Shown here piece by piece: positions 11,992-22,412 of a stretch of 64,000 bases of DNA (its first letter is position 1; every line of letters starts with the position of its first letter). The notes below the pieces were generated by a model. The model was not told the DNA's origin and did not search any database. It saw nothing but the letters and a program-made list of their open reading frames with translations. A program made the translations under genes and the position numbers. Origin of the DNA: Morchella semilibera. Taxonomy: Eukaryota > Ascomycota > Pezizomycetes > Pezizales > Morchellaceae. The stretch covers positions 1,062,768-1,126,767 of the forward strand of contig WBVU01000005.1 of assembly GCA_009192285.1 (NCBI GenBank). The letters are read 5' to 3'.

Positions 11992-14039
11992 GGGGTGGTT
12001 TCGGGGGGGGGCGAGAGAGGGGCAAGGGGAATCATGTTGTCTGTTAGGCGTATATACCTATAATATAAAGTTACAAAAGTGTTGCATAGTCCTAGCGTGT
12101 TGTGTCAGATCCACCTACTACCCAGAGCCAGTGAGAAAGCATCGCACACAAATCTAGATCCATGTACAGCCCTATTCGAAAAGTCCTCGCACCCTACTCT
12201 GTTGATGAATCCTAACCCACCACAACCATCCCTCCGCGCATACCCAAAAATTGATAGGTATGGGAATGAGAAACACAATCACTTTTGACCCGGGGGTGTC
12301 GAACGGGGCTGTGCACCACCACACCATTCTAGACTCTGGTATTAGCTCCGCATATGTACCCCAGGTTGTAAACCGGTCTGGCCCGGTACTTAAACCCTGC
12401 GCAGATCAACCCGGAGGTCTTTTGCTTGACTTAATTTCATCCGGTGGCGCTGTTGCTATCGATCCGCCGATCTACGTATGGGATGGGGTCGGCGGATTGT
12501 GAAGGACGTGTAGTACACGGGTCAACGGACGGGTAGGGGTCAGCCTGCAGTACGGGTAGAGATCGGAAGCGAACGCTCGCTCCCCTTGGATGGTGAAGTC
12601 GATCCCGTATGGAGCTAGAAACTTGACTTTCAGAAAATGATCAGTGGCGTTTGCGCAGCGGTATAGGTGTCCTAAATCATCATTAGCGACGGTCAGCCTT
12701 TGTTTGCGTAACTGTGTGGATGCATTAAAATATTAATAAAAGACACGATTGCTGTAACAATTCAGTCTCATTTCGAGTCCTGCATCAAACAATCATACAA
12801 TCCTGTTTTAAATTGTCGGCAGGCATCCGATACAAAATCGGAGGCCTCCGTCAGGTTGCTTTATGGTTATTTAGAAAATATCATCAGAAGTGGGGGTTCC
12901 TTTAAGTACTGTCTACTATATCTGCCGCCACCCACTTACTTTAATTCATATACAAATTGGTAGACATAAGATAATCGCTGATGTAGTTCGGATGAAACTC
13001 ATTCAGTTTGCTATATGATTTCAAATTAATCTACGCAAAACCCTGAAACACATAGCGGTGAAAGAAGATATCCTGTTATATTAGTAAATTTTACAGATGT
13101 GTTTTGCACTCGCTGGTTACCATCGACATAATGTTTGAGTCAAACTATTTCCCTCTTATACTGCTAAAATGAAATGTATAGAATGAGCCGATAAACATTA
13201 CGATAGAACAATAAATGACTTTAACAAATTTATATGAATAGATACATGTGCTTTTAATATTGAAGTGTTCGCCAGTAATATATGCGTCACCTGATATCTC
13301 AAAGAAGAGTATAAAGAACACTATTTATTACTAGTACTCAAGTTTAAGAGACTTGAAGTAATTGTGGTTTAGGGAGGTATCTATAATTATGAAAAACAGA
13401 GCTTGCATTTTAGAATAAAAATGATTGAGGCGAAACAATTACAGGCCTTGGATACTGCGAAAATATTCTACATTCTTACCTGTATTTCTTCTGGCGATAA
13501 CGTTTCCAAGAAGTATTCAATTATGTATATATCACGCTTGATGGCGCTCCATTCTATCGTGCTAAGTTTACCACTAGTATTTTCCGGAAACTTGGTATCC
13601 CGAAAGGAAAAGCTAAAGTCCAGCTTACTACCGCAGTCATTTCTTCTATTACAACTACAATTTCTTTATTTTATAGAAGTTCAAACAGTTAAAATACACT
13701 GCAAAAGCCCAGTGTTATTACACTCAATTCTAATGCTGAATGCTTCAATAAAGTCTTTTCCTATTCTAATTCTCAGTATGCTAGAAAAGCATTGAGAAGT
13801 TGTCTCTACCATTATAAGGATTTAACTGATGCTACTGAAGAGGAAGGGAGTATTAAAGAGAACAGTAAAGGGTAGAAAAAGAGAGAGTATAAAAATATTT
13901 ATTATAATACCTGAATTATCAAAAACAACAAAAGAAGTATGTTGAATTAATCTATTAATTATTTAACTATTCATTATTGTTAAATATAATCTCTAAAGAG
14001 AAACAATGAAAGCTCTAAAAATGTGACGGAGTAACTCAA
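11992..14039. other. Gene-free stretch, turning AT-rich
   Basis: From 11992 to about 12700 I see nothing distinctive. From about 12700 the base composition becomes strongly AT-rich and continues to about 16850. A 130-codon frame at 13403-13795 is full of low-complexity residues and is followed by a frame with the peptide ARKALRSCLYHYKDLTDAT, which looks like decayed protein-coding DNA, probably of a mobile element. No family assignment is possible. Confidence 0.5.
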
Positions 14040-14445
14040 CGCAAAGAAGAGGATGACAATGATAATGCAGAAGGACTCGAGGAGCACAATCTTACGCGAC
14101 GAGGGGACCGACGAAGACAGAGGCAATACCGAGCAAGCACAAGCACAGGCACCGGCAAAGGCAAAGGCAAGGGCAAAGACACAAGGGCACAGAGCAGGAA
14201 GAGTAAGGACCGGATGGACCTCAACGAGAACGATAAGAGGTATCAATAGTTTCCTCTTTAGAGGACAGAATCTTAGGTACGATAAGCTATGGCTTTAGAA
14301 ATAGGAGTAGATTCCTATGTACAGAGATAACAGGAAGACGAGATAGAGAGGAAAGAAAGAAAGAACTAAGAAAAATATCTATGCCCACTATTTAACACCT
14401 ACCCTCTACTAGTCCGCTATGACTCATAACATCAGCCTACAGAAA

Positions 14446-14825
14446 TTTCATGGATACGCTAATATCGGAGGACTGGAAGAGTTGGCAGGGATGGGATTAT
14501 TGCAAGATCGGAGGCGGGGGTGAGTCAGAATAAGTTCTATAGGTTTCTGTTACGTAGGAATGTGAGTCAGGCTTGGCTCCGAAATACTGGGTATATAAGG
14601 GAGGCAACGGCGCCTGTTCATGTACTTTTCTTCTTCTTCTTTTCTCTTCATGCAACGTCCTCTGTAAACTAGTATTCAATATACTTTATAGTCCCTAAAT
14701 CTTTAGTGACTATCGCTGCCTCTTTAATTCTTCCCTTATACCTCCCTTATACTTGGGTCGTATCGCTGCAACAACTCGTGCCCTATGGAACGAAGCTACA
14801 CCGCCACCCCCTCCTTGAGAAGAAA
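14446..14825 (+). mobile_element. Nested 380-bp insertion with promoter-like core (solo LTR candidate)
   Basis: Comparison with the partner copy at 49.6 kb shows extra DNA here, bounded by AGAAA at 14441-14445 and again at 14821-14825, a candidate 5-bp target duplication. Inside is GGGTATATAAGGG (near 14589), followed by a TTCTTC-rich tract. This resembles the promoter of a long terminal repeat. Canonical TG...CA ends are not evident, so solo LTR is only a suggestion. Confidence 0.4.
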
Positions 14826-14877
14826 CCCATGGAAACTCGTCGCATCCACACCTCGTATTCCTCCCCACCATTCCCGC

Positions 14878-15018
14878 TACATCAGCAAACTCAACTTGTG
14901 ACTGGAGCCTCCCAACAGTCTCCCAGGTCTCCTGAGAGTCTCCTGATACTCCTGGATATTTTTTGAGTCTCCTGAGGCTCAGGAGACATCAGGAGACAAA
15001 TGAAGTCTTGCTGATGTA
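14878..15018. mobile_element. ACATCAGCAA MITE, copy A
   Basis: This 141-bp element is bounded by TACATCAGCAA and TTGCTGATGTA, a perfect terminal inverted repeat with TA at both ends, which is typical of Tc1/mariner-type target duplication. The interior is a run of CTCCTGAGA/CTCCTGAGG-like words able to fold back. It lies inside the element copy at 14040-15450 and is absent from the partner copy at 49.7 kb. Three more copies follow at 15669, 15809 and 16093. No coding capacity. Confidence 0.75.
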
Positions 15019-15668
15019 TTTTCCTTACAAATCCATCACACCATAGAACCTCCTAGAACCCAATGACGACACCCCCTCCTCAGCATACCCCTTTTTCGCT
15101 TAACAATACCTAAACAATCGCAATAGTGCTTTGACTACTGAACCATCGGGACTGGTGCCAAGACGACGGGACAAAAAAGCTCTACAAAAACTTAACAATC
15201 AAGTAAAGATTGCTAGAGCTTCTCAAATTTCTAATTTCAGCGTTCCAGCAAAAAGGATACTAGACATTTCTAGCAAAGGTTGAGGAGCTATTGTTCAATA
15301 GATAGACAAAAAAGCTTTGGCAAGTGAAAAAAAGTTGCAGTTTAAGGAGGAAGATGGGGATACTACTGAGCAGTAATAGGAGATTATAAGCGGGGTTGGT
15401 GCAAAGAAAACAAGGAACAAAGGAAAAGACAAAGCTGTTTAGAAAGGCAACAAAGCATAGAATTATTTTATATTGCTAGAGATTTTGGTGTGTTTTTATT
15501 ATTAATATTGTATCTCTTATCAAAATTATATGTATTTATTCCTACAAAATTCCGCCTTTCCTTTTTAGGATCATATAATTACTCCTGTAAAATTGTACAA
15601 TTTTCTCTCTTCAAAATCATATATATATAACTATTATAAAGTACAAACACTTATTACGCAACTCAAGC

Positions 15669-15806
15669 ACATCAGCAAATTACCATTTGTGTCTGGAGTC
15701 TGACAACTGTCTCTTGTGTTTCTTGAAAGTCTCTTAAAACTCCTGAATATTTTTTGAGTTTCTCGATACTCCAGAGAGATTATGAAATAGATAAAGTGTT
15801 GGTGAT
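15669..15806. mobile_element. ACATCAGCAA MITE, copy B (most diverged)
   Basis: It begins ACATCAGCAAA and has the same interior order (CTGGAGTCT, CTTGAAAGTCTC, ATATTTTTTGAGT). The right end is degraded to GTGTTGGTGATT. It directly abuts copy C, with one or two bases between them. It is the oldest-looking of the four copies. Confidence 0.65.
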
Positions 15807-15808
15807 TC

Positions 15809-15946
15809 ACATCAGCAAACTCAACTTGTAACTGGAGTCTCCCAACAGTCTCCCGGGTTTCCTGAGAGTCTCCTGAGACTCTTAAGTATTTATTGAGTCT
15901 TCTGAAGCTCAGGAGGCGTCAGGAGACAAATGAAGTCTTGCTAATC
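15809..15946. mobile_element. ACATCAGCAA MITE, copy C
   Basis: It begins ACATCAGCAAACTCAACTTG, as copies A and D do, and ends GAAGTCTTGCTAATCT, a slightly decayed right terminus. The interior shares CTCCCAACAGTCTCCC and CAGGAGACAAATGAAGTC with copy A. Confidence 0.7.
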
Positions 15947-16092
15947 TGGTTGCTGTAGGCACAACTGAAGCAACAACACGATGTACTTTAGCTATAATTT
16001 GGTACCTCACCAATAGTCTGTTGCCATAGAATACTCTCAAGCAGCGGCACGATGTATCCTACTGTAGTCGCAATCAAAATAACAATACAATA

Positions 16093-16213
16093 TACATCAG
16101 CAAACTCAACTTGTTACTGGAGTCTCCCGAGAGTCTCCTGAGACTCCTCCATATTTTTTGAGTCTTCTGAAACTCAGGAGACATTAGGGGACAAATGAAG
16201 TTTTGCTGATGTA
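16093..16213. mobile_element. ACATCAGCAA MITE, copy D (shortened)
   Basis: It is bounded by TACATCAGCAA and TTGCTGATGTA with TA at both ends, and is 121 bp long. Relative to copy A it lacks one internal block between GTCTCCC and GAGAGTC. The termini are perfect, so it may be a fairly recent insertion or deletion derivative. Confidence 0.75.
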
Positions 16214-19200
16214 TACTCTTCCTATAGTCTGGTCCCACATCGGTAGTTCGTTGCCATAGACTATTTGTTTTTTTGCACACTAGTCTATAAACACTGCTAT
16301 AGGCCATCCATGAATTTTACAAGCCTGATGCTAAAATGCAATCAAATCAAGATCAAGTATTTGTTCCGTTTATATGACAGAGTTAATGAAAAGCTTTTGA
16401 GAAACAAAAACTAAATCTATTGTAAATTTATTCTACAAAAAGTAACTTCTACAATATTTTTTGCTTATTCCATATCATCTTATTATCCATATAGTTGAGC
16501 TGGTTGACCGTTTTAGGATTCTGTATTACTTCCCTACAATAGTAAAAGCTCACAGTAGAAAAGTAGGATTTTTCAGAGAAAATAGTACGTGATAACTCTT
16601 CACATGTTCAATGCAGTTTTTCTCTAAACAACTTGACTGATTTTAGATGATTAGTTGGTTTAACCATGAATTTCTGTTGCAGGGTCCGTTTTTAATAGCT
16701 TAGAGAAAATAAAGTTCTTTGGATAAGACCAGGAGAACAGTTATACACCATTTCATTTTGTATTTGCTTATACAATAGTTGCCATATATTTTTAAAGGCT
16801 GGTTAGCTTGAGTCTCATAACCTGTTGATTACACCCCGATCACGAATCACAAATTCAATTATTTCTTGCTTTTCCCTCTCATTAAACAAAGTTGGACGGC
16901 TAGGCCTTTTTTCATCCTAAATACTCAAGTTGGGTTGAAGCCTGCCCCGTTTGCTCTCAGAGTCAGTTTGCCTCCACTACATGCCAAGTTGATATCCGCT
17001 AACCCTTTTCTGTCAACACCCAGTATCCATCAATATCCCGTGAGCAACAGTAGCTCATATTACACGACCGGTGGGATAAGACTTCAACCACCGGAGACTA
17101 GAAACCGGTGGAGTTGTGGGGGTACAGCGGATTTACTAATGGCCGACAACGGTTACCTGATATCTCGGTTTTCTTTTGGGGGGTGTTATACATTTTTTTT
17201 TACGGGAGGAGTGCGCAAACCTGTACGGCAAGGTCTTGGGTTCCGGGTGATCTAGTATAAATAATGTAGCTCTTGGAATGTTTTTGCGCCGGGGGCTAGT
17301 GTAGGTTTTCCGGTTGTACAGGACGTCCACTGAGCTAGACGGTTGAAGTAGACGGGGGTGGTCTGGGTTTGGTTGCTGAACCGTGGTCATTTATCTAAAC
17401 CATGGCCACATAAAATTAGGAGTTTAGATGTTTTGATAAGGCGGGGTGGTATGGTTGTCTAGGTTTCCGCGCTCAGCATCCTGTGGGTTAGCTGGACCAT
17501 AGGGTGTGTTTTGGGCGGGCTGTGGGGGTCGTTCTTGTGGATTCTCTCGGTTTTATCAAGTGTTTTGGACCTGGTCGTGGTTTGTAGTTTGTTCCGGTGG
17601 TGTTTAGCGGGTAGATGTTGCAATTTCCGAAACTTCAATGGCGTATTTATGGTGTTGGGAATGTGTATCAACAATTATTGCAGTTTCAAGGTATAATCTT
17701 TTAGCAAAGCTTGAACGCCACGGGTATAGGCCCAACCCCCAATCACCCCGAAAGCTTTTTGAGGAAGACGCACCCGTTAGGCTTAAATTTAATTAAGGTG
17801 GCCTAAACAAGCCCTGCACAAGCTAGAATATACTACCAAAACGGCCGCCACGCGGTTTAAAAACGGGGGTTTGTTTAAACAACGAACGCCATTTCTGTCT
17901 CACAGGATAGAGAGTACAACTTGAACCAAGTAAGTATATGCTCACCCCCGGACGTACGTAGGGTGGCTTGGTTTCTTGGTGGGGTTGATGGACTGTCGGA
18001 TGGACCTTGCATGGTGTGCTTCGGTTTCGTCTATCAGGTGTTCGATGCATGGCTGCTAGTTAAGCGTATCAAGGGATGTGTGGGAAAAGAGAGATATCGG
18101 GAGCGACGTATGTGCCCTGGGGGCCCGCAAGGTCGAAAACCGCTAACTTGGCAGCTACTGGCTACCATGCCCAGAAGCTGGGAAGCAACCATATATGTCG
18201 AGTTGTGAATGGAAGTACAAATGAAAAAAAATTTACTAGGTCTAGCTTTGATAGTGGTCGCGACACCAGAATATTGGGTTTGTTGCATCACTTTAAGGAC
18301 CCCCGGGTACATCAGCAGTCAAGGTATAGATCGGTGGACCGGGAAGGGATAGTACCAGAGCCCCTTCCGCATCGTGGGGTTCCGGGGGATCTTTTAGGAG
18401 GAGGCAAGCTTTGAGGGTGGGCGGATGAGGCAGAGCGGGGGAGGGGATAGAAGGCTTTCTTTATGGAAATCTAGAAGGTTATTTGTCTGCAATCACTAAC
18501 AGTGAGTGAAGGAATGGGGGAATTCAGTAATAAGAGCCAACCAGGGCCGTCTATTAAATTTCGCAGCGCAGGTACCGATTGTTCGTATCCGGACTTGAGA
18601 GATAAGGTGAATTCTTTATATTACGGTAGAGAAAGCGTAAGAATTTAATGTATAATGAAGAGTAGTAATGTCAACGGTAAGTATACCATGGGAAAAAAGA
18701 AAGGGCGTCACTATTTACAAATGAAATGAGTGATAAGAGGCTATTCAGGCTCCGTCGGTTGTGGTGCGCCTTCCCAGCGTTGGCTGCGCCCTGCCTATTA
18801 ACTAGGGAAAATGGAAAGAGAAGCGTAGAAGATAGAACTGCGGCGGCCATCCCTGGATCAAGAGCTATGATCAAGCGTTGGTGTCAGCGGGAGTTCTCAC
18901 GAGGTGTGGCAAGACAATGAATGGATACCTCAAGATTCCGGACGCTCTGTAGTATTCATAGTGAGGTACATACAAGCTCGCCGACTATTGTGCGCATAAC
19001 CACAGTGAAGTAGGATACTATAGGTGTTGCTATAGACATGGTAGGCGGCCTCTGTGTGTTTTCCTACGGTAAGATAACCAATCACTGCGAGTCCTACAAG
19101 GAGATTGCGGTAAAACACGGCCCAGGAAACGAACACATGTGCCCCAAGGCACTAAGTCACCATCCCCTCATTTTTGACGGGCAGGCGATATATAAGTGGT

Positions 19201-19781
19201 ATGTGGCCTCAACTCTTGATGCTTCCCCGAACTTCCCTAGCTCGTCGGTGCACCCACCTGCTCAGAGAGCCTTTCTGCTTTCATGCAACAAGGACAATAC
19301 AATACTGAGATCAACCACGAAAGAGAGTCCTTACTATCTACAGAATGGGGACACCGGAACTGGGCTTCGGTTGGCACATTTGAGTGTTACAGGTATGATG
19401 GTTAGAGGTGATGGATACTATTCCCCAACCGGAATCTATGAGTTGCCATGTATCAACACATATTTTGACGTCTATCAATCTCTAGGGTCTTGATGGCCTT
19501 TGTTTCCATGTATCCACGAGTTAGAGTTGTTCCGACATATAATTACTGTAACCCTAACCCACTCGGAGAACCGCGCGGGTTGTATGGTAAGTGGCTTTCG
19601 TGTTCTACAATTTCGGGGGAGTTTAAAAATTCCTTCTCGCTTTGAAAGAGCATGCACGAAGCACCTTGTCAAAGGGCATATTCGTCAAGAGTCAACAACT
19701 TTATTTACTTCTCAACACATGTAGGTACATTCCATCTCAGCGCGGCACTACCTCCCTTTTCACCATGAAACATCCCCACAA
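16214..19781. other. Gene-free stretch
   Basis: AT-rich until about 16850, then of ordinary composition. I see no supported gene. Frames at 16866-17255 and 19038-19493 are open for 129 and 151 codons, but they show no motif, no plausible exon partner and no promoter-like leader. A telomere-like GTAACCCTAACCC block lies at 19548-19560. Confidence 0.5.
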
Positions 19782-20330
19782 TCAGTTTGCCCCCGAGTAC
19801 TTCAACATCAAGTCGACCATCTCCTGATCCTCCAAAAACACCGCCGCATTCAACGCGGTATGCCCATGCCGCCTGCACCTCTTCTTCACGTCCGCCCCCG
19901 CCTCCAGGAGCATCCGGACAATCACCATGTCGCGCTTATGCGCCGCCATAACCAAGGGCATGCTCTCGCCTATGCCCCTATTCGGGTCAATGCCGTGGGC
20001 GAGAAGCACCCTCACAATCTCGGTCTGGCGCTTCCGGACCGCGTTGACGAGGAGATAGCTTAGGCCCCAGGGTGTGCAGATCCACCTATTTGTGGGAACG
20101 TGGGGTACGTGGATGAGGGCCCGTTCGACGGTGGCGGGGAGGTTGCGCTTTGCGGCCCATTGCAGGATGGAGGTGGATTCGGCGGCGAAGACGGAGTCGA
20201 GGCGGGGAGTGAGGAGCGAGTGGAGGGAGTGGCAGGTACGGGAGAAGGAGGAGAGGGTGGCGACGGAGAGGTGGCCGGCGATGAGGAGGAGGATTTCGAG
20301 CGGGAGAGTTGGGGGCGGGGTTGAGGCCAT
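19782..20330 (-). CDS. F-box/ankyrin-repeat protein (first of a tandem pair)
   Basis: The intronless frame gives 182 residues when started at the ATG at 20330. The open frame continues upstream without another ATG, and the F-box begins only a few residues after this start. The N-terminus, LPLEILLLIAGHLSVATLSS followed by FSRTCHSLHSLL, is a canonical F-box (about residues 8-45). Two to three ankyrin-type repeats follow, with the hallmarks EIVRVLLAHGIDPN and VIVRMLLEAGADV. F-box proteins of this layout normally act as substrate adaptors of SCF ubiquitin ligases, with the ankyrin repeats binding the target; the target here is unknown. It lies 192 bp downstream of a close paralogue on the same strand. 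Strong third-position GC creates long antisense frames, which I treat as shadows. Confidence 0.8.
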   Translation of the reverse strand: MASTPPPTLPLEILLLIAGHLSVATLSSFSRTCHSLHSLLTPRLDSVFAAESTSILQWAAKRNLPATVERALIHVPHVPTNRWICTPWGLSYLLVNAVRKRQTEIVRVLLAHGIDPNRGIGESMPLVMAAHKRDMVIVRMLLEAGADVKKRCRRHGHTALNAAVFLEDQEMVDLMLKYSGAN

Positions 20331-20522
20331 GATGCTGTTGCGAGGTTCGGTGTCGTCGTTAATTTGTGAAATGACGTACTTATGGTTGGAGGGACGGATG
20401 AATAAGCACACATTGCGTGATAAGATACCAGATGATGTCACCACATGTACAGGATGGACTTAATCAGTGGATAATTAATATAATTAATCATGCATCTCTA
20501 CCAATCGCTACACTAACATACA

Positions 20523-21098
20523 TCACAACCACCACTCAATCGTCTCCCCAGCTCTCAAGCTGTCTTGTACCACGGCGCCAAAGCTTCCCAGCATCACTTC
20601 CATCTCCTTGTCCTTCGCGCGCCGCGCAACCTCCACCGCCGTCGACCCATAGCAATAACCGTTCTTCACCTCCACCTTAGCCCCAGCCTCCAGCAGAATC
20701 CGAGCAAGAGCAAGGTTGCGCGTCGTCACAGCCCTATAAAGCGGGGTGAGGCCCCACCTATCCATTGCGTTTGGATCGGCGCCATGCAGCAGAAGGATGC
20801 GGGCTACATCGTTGCAGCCCCGCTGGGCCAGGATGCCGAGCACACTGTGGTGCCCAAACCCCGGGAGCGGGGTGCCGAGCGCGAGGCAGCGCTGGACAGG
20901 GGCAACGCGGTTGCGGGTTGCGGCCCAGCGGAAGATGCGTGGGGCGTTGAGGGAGAAGTACTTGTCGAGGGCTTGACGGAGGAGATGGTGGAGGGGACGA
21001 CAGGTACGGGAGAGGGAGGAGAGAGTGGAGCCGGGGAGATGGTCGGCGATCATGAGGAGGATCTCGAGAGGGAGCTTGGGTACTGTGGCGGGAGCCAT
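20523..21098 (-). CDS. F-box/ankyrin-repeat protein (second of a tandem pair)
   Basis: This is a 191-residue intronless frame with its ATG at 21098. The F-box occupies about residues 8-45 (LPLEILLMIADHLPGSTLSS, then SRTCRPLHHLL). Ankyrin repeats follow, with DVARILLLHGADPNAMDRWG, TPLYRAV and LALARILLEAGAKVEVKNG as hallmarks. It is the upstream member of a tandem pair with the gene at 19782-20330. The two proteins share the F-box start and the ankyrin architecture but have diverged a great deal. The expected role is a substrate adaptor of an SCF-type ubiquitin ligase, inferred from domain architecture only. Confidence 0.85.
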   Translation of the reverse strand: MAPATVPKLPLEILLMIADHLPGSTLSSLSRTCRPLHHLLRQALDKYFSLNAPRIFRWAATRNRVAPVQRCLALGTPLPGFGHHSVLGILAQRGCNDVARILLLHGADPNAMDRWGLTPLYRAVTTRNLALARILLEAGAKVEVKNGYCYGSTAVEVARRAKDKEMEVMLGSFGAVVQDSLRAGETIEWWL

Positions 21099-22412
21099 CT
21101 CTGTGCAGTGGAGAAGACTTGAGGTGGGGGCTGACCTGGATGCTGTCGCATTTATGCACTGGCCGTGATGGGGGAGCCTGGATGCCGTGTTGGAAAGCCT
21201 GGTAATGGGAAGCCTGAATGATTGAATGAGTCATGCATAGCTCGACCTGATGACGACTTTGTGAGGTCTAGTATCTCCGGGTCGGGCTCGATTATACTAT
21301 GGGAGGATGGTATAGGACCTATGTGACGCGACTGCGGAGTTTATGATATTCTTTAGGCCGGGATATATATAAAAAGACGCCAAGCCCGTTATTTTGTATG
21401 ATATATACCATAGAACCTGGGATATGACACCATTCCCGCCTTCACCTTTCCCACCCTATCCCTATTTTCTCATATTTTATAAAATCTTAATTTCCCCGGA
21501 GCATCACAACCAGCCAGATATGAGCCAATTGCTCGTCTAGTCAGGTAAATGAGTGTAGCAGCGGATGCAGCAAACACAGCGGATCCACTCAGACTACAAT
21601 CCAGCATTGACCCCAAGCGACTCCAGGAGCCCCTACTCCGCCCACAAAATTCCGGGGAATCTGCTCTGCAGGTAGTTAGTGTTAGGCGTTAACGAGTAGA
21701 CATAGCTAGGGCTCAACCACCAACCCCCCCAGCCCGCCAGCCCGCCGCAACACCGCCGCCTCCACCGCGCAGATCTAGCAACACATAATTACCAACCCTC
21801 TGCGGTCTCAACCCCCGCAATATGATCAGCCCAGGGCACCCTCCCCTGGGTGATATTTGGACTTAGTCTGTGCAGAGCTTCCGGGGCTGCGGTTATCCGC
21901 CGGGGCCACACCGCCGCGGATATGGACTACTAGACGTGTCGATACTCTTCTAATATATTTTTTTTATCTACCTCACTTCCTCCTTCCAAGGATCCTCTAA
22001 ATCTTGTGTTAATTGTTCGGTCGATGTGACCCTAACCCTAGGAACCCTAGCCCTGGGGAAACCTAACCCTGGCGCCTTTGGTCACAATGTTAGAGGGTCT
22101 AGACTATGTAGGCGTCCCCGAAACTGACCACTGATAATAGAGAATTCAAATTGGAGATCAATCATTTAATAAGAAAGAGCCTTTAAACAACGCCGCCAAA
22201 CATTACGCTTCGTGGGGTCGCATTGATTCACAGCTTATGAGCAAAGTGTATATTCTTGATGCGGACAAAGTGTACATTTACCGTACCCCTTGAGGCGAGG
22301 TGCATACCTGAAAAGGAGGCGGAGTGCTCACCACTAGATCATATAACCATCTCGACCCATCGACCGAACGCACCATTTCGCCCCCAGACATACCCCAACC
22401 ACCCCCACCGGA
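21099..22412. other. Gene-free stretch
   Basis: This lies between divergently oriented genes, so it may contain both promoters. A TATATATAAAAA sequence is at 21364-21375. A cluster of telomere-like words lies at 22025-22086 between the inverted repeats TGTGACC and GGTCACA. No reading frame is supported. Confidence 0.5.
22025..22086. repeat. Telomere-like cluster bracketed by an inverted repeat
   Basis: TGTGACC at the left and its exact complement GGTCACA at the right bracket about four words of CCCTAACCC/CCCTAGCCC type. Interstitial telomere-like DNA recurs in this window, but only this block has an inverted-repeat frame. It could be a small insertion or a healed-break scar. Confidence 0.5.

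Larger units (their letters stand above)
14040..15450 (+). mobile_element. Decayed dispersed element, copy 1 (partner at 49240-49850)
   Basis: Several collinear blocks match 49240-49850: GCAGAAGGACTCGAGGAGCA, a GGCAAA/GGCAAG hexamer run, ATTTAACACC, the AACCCATGGAAACTCGTCGC region and the CCTCCTAGAACCCAATGACG region. Both copies contain the same shifted remnants of reading frames. Copy 1 is interrupted by a 380-bp insertion (14446-14825) and by a MITE (14878-15018). The tail (15050-15450) translates in pieces as lysine-rich peptide with stops. Family unknown; a DNA transposon is possible. Confidence 0.6.

Noticed and set aside
13403-13795. 130-codon frame in AT-rich DNA
   Set aside because: Low-complexity, Leu/Ile/Ser-rich translation typical of AT-rich decayed sequence.
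19038-19493. 151-codon ATG frame
   Set aside because: No motif, no promoter-like leader, no exon partner; composition like surrounding non-coding DNA.
20565-21122. 185-codon plus-strand frame
   Set aside because: Antisense shadow of the F-box/ankyrin gene at 20523-21098.
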